DNA from: Metamycoplasma subdolum
GTDB lineage: Bacteria; Bacillota_I; Bacilli_A; Mycoplasmatales; Metamycoplasmataceae
NCBI RefSeq assembly: GCF_033546815.1
Contig: NZ_CP137846.1
Coordinates: 496,001-560,000 of the forward strand
Reading direction: 5' to 3'
DNA: 64,000 bases
Below the pieces are notes generated by a model, which was given only the letters and a program-made list of their open reading frames with translations, ran no database searches and was not told the origin of the DNA. The translations under genes and the position numbers were made by a program. Of the stretch, positions 39,202-49,876 are shown one piece after another. Numbering within the stretch: position 1 is the stretch's first letter; the number at the start of each line of letters is the position of its first letter.

Positions 39202-41943
39202 TTAAATGTCGTTTTCATCTTCTTCAATCTCTTCTATTTCTTCAGGAAGAGGTTCTGGCATATCAAATTCTCTAGTTGCAATTATTTCCTCGGCTGTTAG
39301 CTCACGATCAACTGCTTCTTCACTTTCATCATAAATCTTAGCAACACCAACAATTTTTGTTTGGCGTGATTTTAAATTAATTAATTTAACACCACGAGCA
39401 TTTCTGCCTGAAACAGTAACATCTTTTAATGAAAATCTGATTGCAACTCCACCGTTGGTGATAATTATTAAATCTTCAGTTCCGTGGACAGTAGCAGCAT
39501 AAGCAAGTTTGCCAGCTTTATTTCCATTTAAAGCAATAACACCTTTTGAATTACGTTTAGTTTTTCTAAATGTTTCAGCAAGGGTCATTTTGCCAAATCC
39601 TTTTTCACCTAAACTGAAAATATAAGCACCATCATTTGAAGTTGAAACTGAAACTACATAATCATCTTTATCAAGCTTCATTCCTCCAACACCACGAGCA
39701 ACCCTTGACATCGCTCTTACTTCAGAAATATTGAAACGATTTACTTTGTTATTTGAAGCAGCAATAAATATTTCATCATCTCTGTCAGCTTGTAATGCGG
39801 CGATTAGTTCATCGCCTTCATTTAATTTAAGAGCATATTTTCCGTTTCTATTAATTCTTTCGAATTCGGTCATTTTGGTTCTCTTAATTAAACCTTTTTT
39901 AGTTACAGTGATTAAATATTTATCTTCAGGATATTCATTGGCTGATATGATTTTAACAATCTTTTCAGTTTTTTCTATTGCAGGAACTATATTAATAATA
40001 GGAATTCCTTTTCCTTGCTTGGTTCCAATAGGAATCTCATGTCCTCTAACACGATAAACCTTGGCAAGATCTGTGAAAATTAATAAGTCTGTATGAGTAT
40101 TGGCAATTAATACGTCTTTAATTTCATCATCTTGATAAGTTTTGGCAACGTTTGATCCAACGCCACCACGTTTTTGACTTCTATACTCATCTAAGTCAAT
40201 TCTTTTTACATAAGAATTTGAAGATATTGTTATAACAACATCTTTTTGAGGAATTAAATCTTCTCCATCAATGTTTGCAAGTTCATTTCAGTTAACTTCA
40301 CTTCTTCTTGCATCGCCATAAGTGTTTTTGATATCTTGAAGTTCTGAAATAATTAAATCAATTAGTTTGTCATAACTTGCAAGGATTGCTTTATATTCTT
40401 CAATTCTTGCATTAACTTGAGCAAGTTCTTCGTTCATTTTTTCAACTGCAAGTCCTGTCAATCTTCCAAGTCTCATTTCAACAATAGCTTTAACTTGCAA
40501 GTCACTTAATTTGAATTCAGATTTTAATCTTTCTTGTGCCTCAATATCAGTCTTTGAAGTTTTGATTATTTCAACAACTCTGTCAATGTTATCAACACAG
40601 ATTTTAAGTCCTTCTAAGATATGAGCTCTTGCCATATCTTTTTCAAGATCAAATTTTAATCTTCTAGTTGTAACTTGAATTTGGTGTTCTAAGTAAACTT
40701 CTAAACATTGTTTAAGGTTTAAAAGTTTTGGCTCATTATTAACTAAAGCAATAATATTGAATGAGAAATTAGTTTGTAAGTGAGTTTGTTTAAATAATTG
40801 ATTTAGGATAACTTCGGGTACAAAGTTTTTCTTAACATCAATTACAATTCTAATTCCGTCACGGTTTGATTCATCACGAGCGTCATGAATTCCATCAATT
40901 CTTTTAGTTTTAATAAGTTCATGAATTTTGGAAAGCACATCTGGTTTTCTTACTTCGTAAGGAATTTCACGCACAATTATTCTTGATTTTCCGTTCGCCA
41001 TTTCAACAATATCAGCTTTTGAACGCATGGTAATTGAACCTCTACCAGTTGTATAAGCTTCAATTAGTCCAGCTTTATTAAATATTGTTGCACCGGTTGG
41101 AAAGTCAGGACCTTTGATATGTTCCATTAATTCTTCAATAGTAATTTCTGGATTTTTTGCAAGTGCACAAACTGCATCAATAACTTCACCTAAATTATGT
41201 GGTGGAATATTTGTTGCCATGCCAACAGCAATACCACTTGTTCCTGAAACTAATAAGTTTGGAAACTTAGCTGGTAAAACAACCGGTTCTTTTTCAGTTC
41301 CATCATAGTTATCAATAAAATCAACGGTGTTTTTTTTAAGTCCGTCAACCATTGCTTGAGCAATTTTTGACATTCTAGCTTCTGTATAACGCATAGCAGC
41401 GGCTTCATCGCCATCAATTGAACCAAAGTTACCATGTCCATCAATTAAAGGGTAACGTAGTGAGAAGTCTTGAGCCATACGAACCATTGCTTCATAAACT
41501 GATGAATCACCATGTGGGTGATATTTACCTAATACATCCCCAACAATTCTGGCTGATTTTTTATGTGGTGCATTGTGAAACATTCCAAGTTCACTCATTC
41601 CATAAAGAATTCTACGATGAACTGGTTTTAACCCATCTCTTGCATCAGGCAAAGCACGAGAAACAATAACACTCATTGCATATTCAATGAATGAATCTTT
41701 CATAACAACAGCAAGGTTGGCAGGTTTTAAACCATCTTTTTCTGTTTCAAGAATTTGACTTTCTACTGTATAGCCTTCTTTTTCTTGAGGGCTTTCATCA
41801 TCAAATTCTTCCTCTTCTTCTACAAGTTTTTTTGGCTCTTCAAATACTATTTTTATCTTATCGTCATCTTCATTATAGTACTTAAAATCGTCATCATCAA
41901 GATCTAAATCTTTCTTGTCTTTTTCATCATCTAGACTAGCCAT
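39202..41943 (-). CDS. gyrA: DNA gyrase subunit A
   Basis: The DNA-cleaving subunit of gyrase, 913 residues. An unusual acidic N-terminal extension of about 75 residues (rich in Asp/Glu) precedes the breakage-reunion domain: [19 protein letters not shown], the quinolone region [19 protein letters not shown], and the active-site Tyr in [12 protein letters not shown]. The C-terminal domain carries a GyrA box QKRGGVG, which separates it from ParC, then beta-propeller blades and an acidic tail. At the quinolone positions equivalent to E. coli 83 and 87 the residues are Ser and Glu, a wild-type-like pattern. Single gene; gyrB is not nearby. Confidence 0.95.
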
Positions 41944-42061
41944 TTCTTCCCCTTTAATCTAACAATATGAGTAATCCATTATTAATAAAATATTATATCA
42001 AAATTGCTTATTTTTTTGTCAAGGTTTGAGAGGAAAATTATGATGGGAAAATAAATAAAAA

Positions 42062-42090
42062 TTAGCGGTAAAAATCGTTTGAATTATAAT
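42062..42090 (+). promoter_or_regulatory. Promoter of the restriction endonuclease gene
   Basis: TTAGCG (42062-42067), a 17-base spacer and a perfect TATAAT (42085-42090), with the start codon 33 bases further on. Confidence 0.6.
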
Positions 42091-42122
42091 TTTAGTAACT
42101 TAACTTCTCTAAAGGAAATTCA

Positions 42123-42920
42123 ATGAAAAAATGACAAATATTCGAAAAAGAATGTGAATCTTATTTAAGTAAAATAATCACAAGCAATATCAAAATCGAA
42201 TTAATCGGAGGATCTAATTCTAAAGAATCCGACATACAAATTACAACCACAAAAGGAACAAAATTTTTTATTGAAATTAAGATGTCTCCAGCACAATGTG
42301 GTCAATTTGTTTTATACCCAAATTTGAAAACAAAAAAATTTGAGTATAGTTCAAAAAACATACATCATATAAATGTTTTTTCAAAAATGATTATTGAATA
42401 TATGAATTGTTTTTTTAGCGAATTTTATTCAGCATCTACACGAGGAAAACTTATATTATTTGATGGCCATGAATCCATTTTTGCTAATTGAATCAAACAA
42501 GCATATTCAGTAAAGAATGTTAAATATTTTATAATCAATGATTTCATTATTGTGCCAATTCAAGAGTTTGAAAAAGCTTTTTTTATTACTGCTAAATATA
42601 GAGTTAAAAGAAGCGGTTCTTCAAATGTAAGCTTAAAAAATATGAAAAATTTAATAGATTTTTTAACTACCAATTTTAAGGAGCTACAATCATTTAAAAT
42701 TTCAAAAAATAAGCTTTTTGTTACAACGGACAAAAATATAGATAAGAAACGTTTTGTTTTCCAAGATAATAATTATATAGTCGCAAAACGAGAAGAGAAC
42801 TATGAAATAAGAAAATTGGCAAAAACTTGTAATGCCAATGTTATATTTTCTATTGTTAAAAAGCCATCTTATAAAGGCATAACAAAGGAAGAATTTTTAG
42901 CACAAATTAACTCTTATTAA
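42123..42920 (+). CDS. Putative type II restriction endonuclease
   Basis: A 265-residue protein. The PD-(D/E)xK nuclease core is visible as GGSNSKESDIQI (Asp37) and FFIEIK (Glu51-Ile-Lys53), followed by MSPAQCGQFVLYPN. It faces a 5-methylcytosine methyltransferase gene 280 bases away, which supports a restriction role. The recognition site cannot be deduced. Codon use includes CGA Arg codons rarely seen in neighbours, consistent with acquisition. Ribosome-binding site AAAGGAAA; two TGA-Trp codons. Its last 14 bases overlap the convergent small gene at 42907-43206. Confidence 0.75.
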
Positions 42921-43206
42921 TTTTCATAAAACTAACATATTTTTTTATAGCATGTCTATAAGTGCTCATGGAATATTTTCCAATTGGCAGTGAACCAATT
43001 AATACTTTTTTAATTTCATTATTGTTGCCATTTTTTGCAAAAAGATTTAATAATGATTTACAACAATTTTTTTGAAATTCATCATTCAAATCACAGTTTT
43101 CAAGGCTTTTTTCTATCTTTTTCAATCTTGAAATTATGTCGCTAATAACTTTTTTATTGACTTTATGTTTTTCACTATAAATCTTAAATTCAACTTCATT
43201 AATCAT
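42907..43206 (-). CDS. Small protein of the restriction-modification island, unknown
   Basis: A 99-residue basic, mainly helical protein with two adjacent Cys (FQKNCCKSLL). I do not recognise it. Its ATG overlaps the end of the methyltransferase gene by 8 bases, so it is translated from the same mRNA. Its 3' end runs 14 bases into the convergent endonuclease gene. It could be a restriction accessory subunit, a second part of the endonuclease, or a controller. It does not look like a classical helix-turn-helix C protein, but this cannot be excluded by eye. Confidence 0.55.
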   Translation of the reverse strand: MINEVEFKIYSEKHKVNKKVISDIISRLKKIEKSLENCDLNDEFQKNCCKSLLNLFAKNGNNNEIKKVLIGSLPIGKYSMSTYRHAIKKYVSFMKINKS

Positions 43207-44176
43207 TTAAAGCACTTCCAACTTCTAAGCCAATATATTGAAGAACATCGACAACAACTGAATTTCCAAACTGTTTATATGCCTGATTTCTATTTTTAGC
43301 TAATTTGTAAGAATCAGGAAATCCCATTATTCTAGCACATTCTCTAGGGTGCAACCTTCTAGTTTTTCCATTAATTAAATATCCGCCTGTTTTTGCGAAA
43401 ACGCCCCCACCATTTGCTGACAATGTAATAGCAATTCCTTTGGTGCTATAAATTCTTTCGCCTTGTCCGCCTTTATTAACAATTCCAATTCTTAGAGGTT
43501 TTTTAAAATAAGATTCTTGTTCAATTTTATTCAGAACGGTATCATTTCTAAAAATATATAAATCTTTAACTTCATTTTCATCCGTTATCAAAAGATCTTC
43601 AACATACTTTTCTAGTTTAATTGGTTTTGGAAATTTAAAATTTCTAACATTTAAATCGTTTCTAAAACATACCATGTATATTCTTTCTCTTTTTTGAGGA
43701 ACACCATAATCTACTGAATTCAAAACTTTTTGATGAAATGTATATCCTAAATCTTCAATAGTTTTTTTAACTAACTTTAAAGTCTTTCCGCTATCATGCG
43801 TAGCAAAATTTTTAACATTTTCCATAAAGATAATTTTTGGCTTTTTAGCTTTTACTATTCTAGCAACATCAAAAAACAATGTTCCTCTTGTGTCTTTAAA
43901 TCCCTCTTTTTTACCGCTTATTGAAAATGCTTGGCAGGGAAACCCAGCACATAAAATATCATGATCCGGTATAGAGTTTTCATCAATTTTTGTTATGTCA
44001 CCAGTTGGTGTTTCACCAAAATTTTCTTCATAAACTTTTTGTGCAAATTTATCTCATTCATTTGAATAAATGCATTTAGCACCTAAAGATTCAAGCGCAA
44101 GCCTAAATCCCCCTAAGCCAGCAAATAAATCAATACAAGTCATATTGATCAAAGGTTTATTTTTTATATCAATCAT
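43199..44176 (-). CDS. dcm: DNA (cytosine-5-)-methyltransferase
   Basis: A type II modification enzyme of 325 residues that would protect DNA from the neighbouring endonuclease. Ordered motifs: I CIDLFAGLGGFRLA, IV CAGFPCQAFSISG with the catalytic Cys, VI FMENVKNF, VIII GVPQKRERIYMVCF, then the target-recognition region (about 190-260), IX RLHPRECARIMGFPDSY and X NQAYKQFGNSVVVDVL. The start at 44176 follows AAGGTGG; an internal ATG at 44143 also precedes motif I. One TGA-Trp lies after motif I. It heads the two-gene minus-strand unit of the island. Confidence 0.93.
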
Positions 44177-44306
44177 TTGTCTGAAGCCACCTTATTTATT
44201 ATTAAATTATAGCGCAAAGCGCACTATTTTTTCAATATATGAATCTTGTTTCTAAAATATATTGAACTATTGCAATTCTATTTTTTAAATTTCTTCATAA
44301 ATAAAG

Positions 44307-44921
44307 TTATTTTTTAAAATTGAAAGCAATAAAATTAATGTTCTTTTTTTGTTCAAAAAATTTCTTTTCATAATCAGTAAAATGATTTTCTATTTCAAAT
44401 TTTGAATTATGCAAATCACTAGTATGATAAATTAAATTTGCTCCATATTCTTTAATTTCTTCAAGAGCAAATTCATACAATCCATCATTGTCACTTTTAA
44501 AATAAATAATTCCGTTTTTATTATCTAAAATTAACTCATAAAGTTTTAAAAATTCACGATAAACAAGTCTTCTTTTAAAGTGCCTTTTCTTTGGCCAAGG
44601 ATCAGAAAATGTTAACCAAATTGTTGAACATTTTCCTGAAAAATATTCATTAATTTTATTAGCATCACCTATTAAAATAAAAAGATTTTCTAAGTTATTT
44701 TCATTGATTTTTTTAATTGCAGATAGGGCAGGAGTTGAATACTTTTCAAGCCCAATGAATATTTGCTCAGGATGATTTTTCGCAAGTTCACAAATCATCT
44801 TACCTTTGCCCATTCCAATTTCAAGAACACAATTTTCATCGAGCCTAAAAGGGAGGTCTTTTATTGAAAATGGTGAATTTTTTATTATCTCTTCTGCATT
44901 TTTATTAAATCTAAGTCTCAT
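44307..44921 (-). CDS. trmB: tRNA (guanine-N7-)-methyltransferase
   Basis: Forms m7G46 in tRNA. The 204-residue protein shows the SAM motif VLEIGMGKGKMICELA, FIGLEKY, and the family signature TFSDPWPKKRHFKRRLV; the C-terminus has FKSDNDGLYEFAL and TDYEKKFFEQKKNINF. Length is normal. It follows ldh on the minus strand after a 72-base gap that contains the ldh terminator. Confidence 0.95.
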   Translation of the reverse strand: MRLRFNKNAEEIIKNSPFSIKDLPFRLDENCVLEIGMGKGKMICELAKNHPEQIFIGLEKYSTPALSAIKKINENNLENLFILIGDANKINEYFSGKCSTIWLTFSDPWPKKRHFKRRLVYREFLKLYELILDNKNGIIYFKSDNDGLYEFALEEIKEYGANLIYHTSDLHNSKFEIENHFTDYEKKFFEQKKNINFIAFNFKK

Positions 44922-44959
44922 AATATCAATTGTATAGTAAAGTTTTTCTTTAGATTTAA

Positions 44960-44989
44960 ATTAAAAAACTGGCTAAGCCAGTTCTTTAA
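44960..44989 (-). terminator. Terminator of ldh
   Basis: AACTGGC/GCCAGTT stem with loop TAA, followed on the minus strand by six T, directly after the ldh stop. Confidence 0.85.
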
Positions 44990-44993
44990 TCCA

Positions 44994-45965
44994 TTAAATT
45001 TTAAGATTGTGTTTTTGGCCAATTTTGTCAAGAATTTCAATAACTATTTTCTTAATATCCATTGAATATTCATCAAATTCTTTTCTTTCTTGGCTGGTGA
45101 AATTTAAATCTTTAAGATATTCATATCCATCTTTGCAAACCGCAACTGGAAGTCCAAAATAAATTCCATTTGCTTTGAATTCTTTTGAAAGTTGCACACC
45201 AAGTGAACAAATAACTTTTTTGTTATTTAGAATGGCTTCAGCAATTTCAGTTAAAGATGAGCCTATTCCAAAGTTAGTAATTCCTTTGCCTTTGATAATT
45301 TCAAAAGCTTCATTTCTAATTTTTTCTCCAAGTTCACTTAGGAATTTTTCTGAAAGTTTTTTAGTTTTTCTTAATTCTTCAATTGTATTTTTACCAATTT
45401 TTATTGTTGAAAAAGGCACAACACAACACCTTCCGTGTTCCCCAATTACAAATCCTTCAATTGAAGAAGGCTTTACATCCAATTCTTGAGAAACAAACTT
45501 TTTAAGTCTAGCGGTTTCAAGAATTGTACCTGATGAAATTACTTTTTTAGCATCAAAGCCAGTTGTTTGTTGATAAACACAGGCCATAATATCAACTGGA
45601 TTTGAAGCAATAATGGTTATTCCTTTAAATCCTACTTTTTTAAGACTAAGTCCGATTTCGTTTAGAAGTTTTGCATTATCTTGCAAAAGTTCCATTCTAT
45701 CTTGAAGTTTTCCTTCTTTAGGCTTAACAGAAGCTGTGATAACAACAATTTCTGCATCCTTAAGATCTTCATAAGTTCCAACTATAAAAGTTGAATCATT
45801 GTTTTGCATAGCACAAGCAGCATCATTTAAATCTTTTGCTTGAGCAATTGCAAAATCTTTAAAAGTATCAATAATGACGTAGTTAGCTTCAACATTTCTA
45901 TTTAATAAAGCAAATAGAAAAGAACTACCTACTGCCCCGACACCAATAAGTCCGATTTTTTTCAT
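44994..45965 (-). CDS. ldh: L-lactate/malate dehydrogenase family protein with altered active site
   Basis: A 323-residue NAD-dependent 2-hydroxyacid dehydrogenase. The nucleotide fold is clear (IGLIGVGAVGSS, then VIIDTF). IIASNPVDIMACV and the catalytic His of GEHG are present. Three departures from typical LDH are seen: the substrate loop KPKEGKLQDRM is two residues longer than the usual QxEGESR; the catalytic-dyad Asp is Glu (GTILETARL instead of LDTAR); and GEHG is followed by RCC rather than DS. It is probably lactate dehydrogenase of the regenerating type, but substrate preference is uncertain. Strong ribosome-binding site CGGAGG; palindrome at the likely transcription start. Confidence 0.8.
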   Translation of the reverse strand: MKKIGLIGVGAVGSSFLFALLNRNVEANYVIIDTFKDFAIAQAKDLNDAACAMQNNDSTFIVGTYEDLKDAEIVVITASVKPKEGKLQDRMELLQDNAKLLNEIGLSLKKVGFKGITIIASNPVDIMACVYQQTTGFDAKKVISSGTILETARLKKFVSQELDVKPSSIEGFVIGEHGRCCVVPFSTIKIGKNTIEELRKTKKLSEKFLSELGEKIRNEAFEIIKGKGITNFGIGSSLTEIAEAILNNKKVICSLGVQLSKEFKANGIYFGLPVAVCKDGYEYLKDLNFTSQERKEFDEYSMDIKKIVIEILDKIGQKHNLKI

Positions 45966-46016
45966 TTTCCTCCGAGGGTTTTTAATAAAAATTCCAATAA
46001 ATAATATTTATTTTTT

Positions 46017-46045
46017 TACAAAAGTATTTTTGTATTCTTATTTTA
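46017..46045 (-). promoter_or_regulatory. ldh promoter with operator-like palindrome
   Basis: On the minus strand TAAAAT (complement of 46040-46045) is a plausible -10. The dyad TACAAAA(46017-46023)/TTTTGTA(46028-46034) covers the predicted start point about 7 bases downstream, the classical position of a repressor site. Confidence 0.4.
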
Positions 46046-46054
46046 TCATATAAA

Positions 46055-46091
46055 TAAAAAATAGACCTTCAAGGTTAAAGAAAGTCTATTA
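46055..46091 (-). terminator. Terminator of the lipoprotein-S1-pgi operon
   Basis: AATAGAC/GTCTATT stem overlapping the pgi stop codon, followed on the minus strand by TTTTTTATTT. Confidence 0.75.
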
Positions 46092-47387
46092 TTCAAGTAT
46101 TTCAATCTTTTTAAGCAAGCTGATCATATGTTCTTTTTCAACATCATAAGAAAACGGATTAACTTCAGAAAGATAGGCAAACATTGTTGAAGATAACATT
46201 AAGAAAAACATTAAATATCCAAAGGTTTCTTCATTTAGGTTTTCAACTTGAAGTTTAAGAGTTGCAATTTTATAATTAGTGATCATATTTTCAAAAATTG
46301 TTTGATTTATTTCATTTGCAATTTTTCCAAAGGTTAAATCTTCATAATTAATCTTTGCATAATAACTATCATTTGAATCATCATAAGAAAGTCTAAAATC
46401 AGTTGCTGAGTTAACTATATTTAAATTAACAGCAAAGCTTGGAAAGGGGTTTGAACAAATTGATTGTCCAAAAGCTTTTATGTCAGAATTTTGTACATTA
46501 ATTAAGGTTAAAATTCCTTTCCCCATTTTGTTGCTTGATTCACCAAAATACATCTTGTAAAGTTGGCCTAAAGATTCATGAGTGTTGCTGAAAATATTTA
46601 AGTGTTCTAACTTTCTATTTGCATTTTCTAAAATCTTTCTTGCTACTGCTAATTTATAGGCATCATTTTCTTGAATTTGCATTTCAGTTAAATACTTTTT
46701 CGCAATTTTAGCACCGCTTAAATATTTATCAATTTTATATCCTAAAAATGCTAAGGGAAATAGAACTGCGGCTGAAAAAAGAAGATGTTTTTCTGTCATA
46801 TTATCAAATAAAATAAAATGTTCATACTCAGTGTTTTGAACAATATTATAAAGTCTTCCAACATTATTATTTGTTGTTATAAAAATATACTTTTTAGCGT
46901 TGGTTTTTCCGACTCTTTCTTCAAGTAATTTTCTAAGTTCTCTAAATAAAACAAATGTTTCTAAATTACTACCATTTTTGCTAATTACATTTACTGCAAA
47001 TCTTTTACTTTTAATAAAAACAAAAAAACTTGCTAAATCTCTTCCGTTAATTGATTCATCAAGAAAGATAATTCGCTTATCATCTTCATCAAAAAAGTAA
47101 GAATCAACCAATGCTTTAATTTGAATACATACTGCTTTTGTAGCTAAAACAACTAAAAAGTCAACTTTGTTTCTTTCATCATTTAGTCACTTAACACATC
47201 TAAAAATCTTTTCATAATCTTCTTGGCTAATACAACCTAAAGGATTTAAAAAACCTAAATATTCAGATCCGACAGTCTTGCCATTTCACATTTTGTTGTG
47301 AATTTCACTAACCGTTTGACTTCATCTATCAAGGGCTGAATCTTTTACCCCATAAGTTGTATCAACAACTACTTTTTTACTTGCCAT
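46089..47387 (-). CDS. pgi: Glucose-6-phosphate isomerase
   Basis: Interconverts glucose-6-phosphate and fructose-6-phosphate in the cytosol. The 432-residue length fits the short bacterial form. Visible are NGKTVGSEYLGFLNPLG, the sugar-phosphate loop VISKNGSNLETFVLFRELRK (counterpart of SKTGTTAET), and LFSAAVLFPLAFLGYKI. The sequence is diverged, with several usual Gly replaced, but fold motifs and length agree. The first 90 residues are reached through TGA-Trp codons, starting at ATG 47387. Third gene of an operon; it overlaps the S1 gene by 11 bases. Confidence 0.85.
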
Positions 47388-47712
47388 AACTTATTCCTTT
47401 TTTAGTGAATTCTAAAAGTTTGTCAAAACCTTCATCATCTTCTAATTTAAAATCAAATGGATTGCGAAGTTCTTTGGGGTGAATTAATTTAAATGAAACT
47501 TCAAATTCATCATCATTATATTTTTTAGTCACAATTACTTCTTTGATGTCACCAATTTTAAACATATTAGATAAACTAACAAAATAATCACTCGCTTCTG
47601 TGATTGTTAAATAAAATTTTTTGCCATCTTTTGACTGTAAAACAACATTGTTTTTGGTGATCTTTTTAACTTGGACTTTGATTATGTCACCTATTCTATA
47701 GTTTTGTCTCAT
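47377..47712 (-). CDS. S1-domain RNA-binding protein
   Basis: A 111-residue protein with one S1 OB-fold domain (about 4-75: YRIGDIIKVQVKKITKNNVVLQ ... FKIGDIKEVIVTKKY), similar in size to general stress protein 13/YugI-type proteins that associate with ribosomes. The C-terminal 35 residues are charged. Its ATG overlaps the TAA of the upstream lipoprotein gene (TAATG) and its end overlaps pgi, so all three are translationally linked. Confidence 0.8.
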   Translation of the reverse strand: MRQNYRIGDIIKVQVKKITKNNVVLQSKDGKKFYLTITEASDYFVSLSNMFKIGDIKEVIVTKKYNDDEFEVSFKLIHPKELRNPFDFKLEDDEGFDKLLEFTKKGISYGK

Positions 47713-49664
47713 TATGAAAATAATTCCTCTTGCAAACTATTTAAAATATTAACAAAATTAAAGAGCGATCCTAAAATATTGTTTTCAAATTCTTTTCCAA
47801 CAATATCAATTTTTAAATCAAAAGCTTTTTCGGTAATTGTTGTTTTTTTAGCATACTCACTTTTAAATTTTGCCTTTGCTAAAGCAGGTAATTCCAATTT
47901 GTCAATAGTTCCATTTCTTACTAATCCTCAAAGCATTTTAGTCTCATCATATATTTGTAAAATATCATTCAATTGTTCAAGTTTATTTTTGGTTGGAAGA
48001 GCTTCAATTTTAGGCTGTTGGGGAATTAAAAGGCCGAAAAGCGTTTGAAGAATTTTTTCATAAGCTTCTGATTTTAATAAAACATCCATTTTGACAATAT
48101 ACTCATCTTTGTTAAGTTCAAGTGAACCTGATAAAGTTTTGAAAACCATTTCTTTAAGTAGTTTTTGAATATCTGGATTTACATGCATTATAAATAAATC
48201 TACAAACTTCATCAAACCTTTTAGCTCAGCTTTTTTTAAGTTAAAGAAGTCTTCTTTTTTAGCCGCTGGATTGTCATTTTTAAATTTGGCAGCATCAATA
48301 ATTCCGTAAAGTAAATAATCCAAAACAAATGGTAAAACTTTGGCATTTAATTGTTGGATAGTATTTTTTAAGAAATTAGAAATTTTTAAATCATCAAGCA
48401 TTTTGGTCGTTGCTTCCATAAATTTATAAATTTTTTGGATGGCAGATTCAATTTTCGCTTCTGTTAAAATAACATCTTTTACTTTAGTTTTTAGAGGGTC
48501 TTTAATTTCCAAATGTTCTAATATTTTTTCCAAATTCTCTAAAAGGTTTGCTTTTACTTTTTGAAGTGAAGCTTTGGCTTGTGGTTCAGAATATGGAACG
48601 TCTCCAAAAAGAATATTGAATCCATTTTTATATTCAAAAGAAATCATTTTCATTGTGTTAATAGCATCGGCTAAGAAAGATTCTAGTTTATCAAATTTAT
48701 TTTTTTGAAGCTTTTCAATCACTTTATCTTGTGTTGCTTTATCTGAAAACTGTGTTCTTACCACTTCAAATTCTTCATTTTTCATTTGTTGGAACAAATG
48801 ATTAAAATTATTAACTAAAAAGACAATTGAAGTATTGCTAATACTTCCAAATTTTTTCCTAATTTTAGCAATCTCTTCAGTAACTCTTGTTTTTAATGCT
48901 GATGAAAGTTCCTCTTCACTTACAAGTGAAAAAACTTTTGAAATTTCTTCAAGTTTTTGTTCTATATTTGGAATGTTTTTTAATTCTTCATCATTTTTAA
49001 GTTGCATTGTTAACTTTTTCATTACAACAGCCATATCATCAAATGTTCCAAGCATTAATGTTGAATTATTTGAAAAATCTCACATCATTTTTGAAACAGA
49101 TTCCATAAATTCTTTTTGTAAATTAAATGGTTTGTGTGTTGTTTCAGCTTGATGTTTTTTTGCTGCTAGTTCAATTATCTTTTTAACAAAAGAATCAATT
49201 GTGCCAGTTAAAATTAAGTAAAATTTACGAAAAATATTAGTTTTTACTTCAGCTTCTAGTTCTAAATCTTTTATTAGTTTATACATTGAGTCTAAAATTG
49301 ACTTGCTTTGATTTACAAGTCGAATGAATAATCCATTGCTGATTTTCGTTAAATTAACAAAAATCGATTCTTCATTATGATTAATTTTTGTATTTTCAAC
49401 AGTTGTAAAAGTATAAGAACTTCCACGAAAAAGAGCATCAAGTTGATCATCTTTTAGTCCAAATTTTTTCTCTTTTTGTTGAAATTCTTGAATATATCTT
49501 TTTTGAAAATCATTCATCAAATCGATAGTTAATTCATAATTTAAGTTAGTTTGTTCTTCTTCAACTTTAGGTTCTTCTTCTCTTTCACAAGATGCAGATA
49601 AAACAACTGCAGGAAAAGAGAAGAGAGGTGATAAAGTTAATAATAAAAATTTACTTTTTTTCAT
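47712..49664 (-). CDS. Large lipoprotein of unknown function
   Basis: A 650-residue lipoprotein. The signal peptide ends in LSASC (Cys26) and an acidic linker (EREEEPKVEEEQ) follows. The rest is predicted almost entirely helical, with regularly spaced hydrophobic residues and many Lys/Glu and no repeat that I can define. It may bind partners through a long alpha-solenoid or coiled-coil body; no family is recognised. It is first in an operon with an S1-domain protein and pgi, an unusual link between a surface protein and central metabolism. TGA-Trp codons occur at two places in the middle and near the end. Confidence 0.8.
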
Positions 49665-49750
49665 AAATTCTCCTACTTTTTTTATATCTTAATTTTATTA
49701 CATATTAAGTTAATATTTAAAATAGTATGTTTTTAAATTTGATAAAATAC

Positions 49751-49835
49751 AAATAGAACAGGGGTGCTTTTAAGGCTGAGAAATACCCTCATTAACTGAT
49801 CTAGTTAGTACTAGCGTAGTGAGTTTCTGTATTTT
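49751..49835 (+). promoter_or_regulatory. TPP (thiamine pyrophosphate) riboswitch aptamer
   Basis: The conserved THI-element core is clear: ACAGGGGTGC, then GGCTGAGA, ATACCCT, CTGATCTAGTTAGTACTAG and CGTAGTGAG, closed by P1 pairing between AACAG near 49757 and CTGT near 49827. It lies between a -10-like TAAAAT (49743-49748) and a thiamine-transport gene. Bound TPP should reduce expression. Confidence 0.93.
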
Positions 49836-49845
49836 TTGATATGCT

Positions 49846-49876
49846 CCTCCCTTGTTTTAAGAGAGGTTTTTATTTT
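49846..49876 (+). terminator. Riboswitch expression platform: terminator that also covers the ribosome-binding site
   Basis: CCTCCCTT(49846-49853) pairs with AAGAGAGG(49859-49866) with one mismatch, then a T run. AGAGG (49862-49866) is also the ribosome-binding site of the gene starting at 49877, so the hairpin can block both transcription and translation. Confidence 0.7.
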
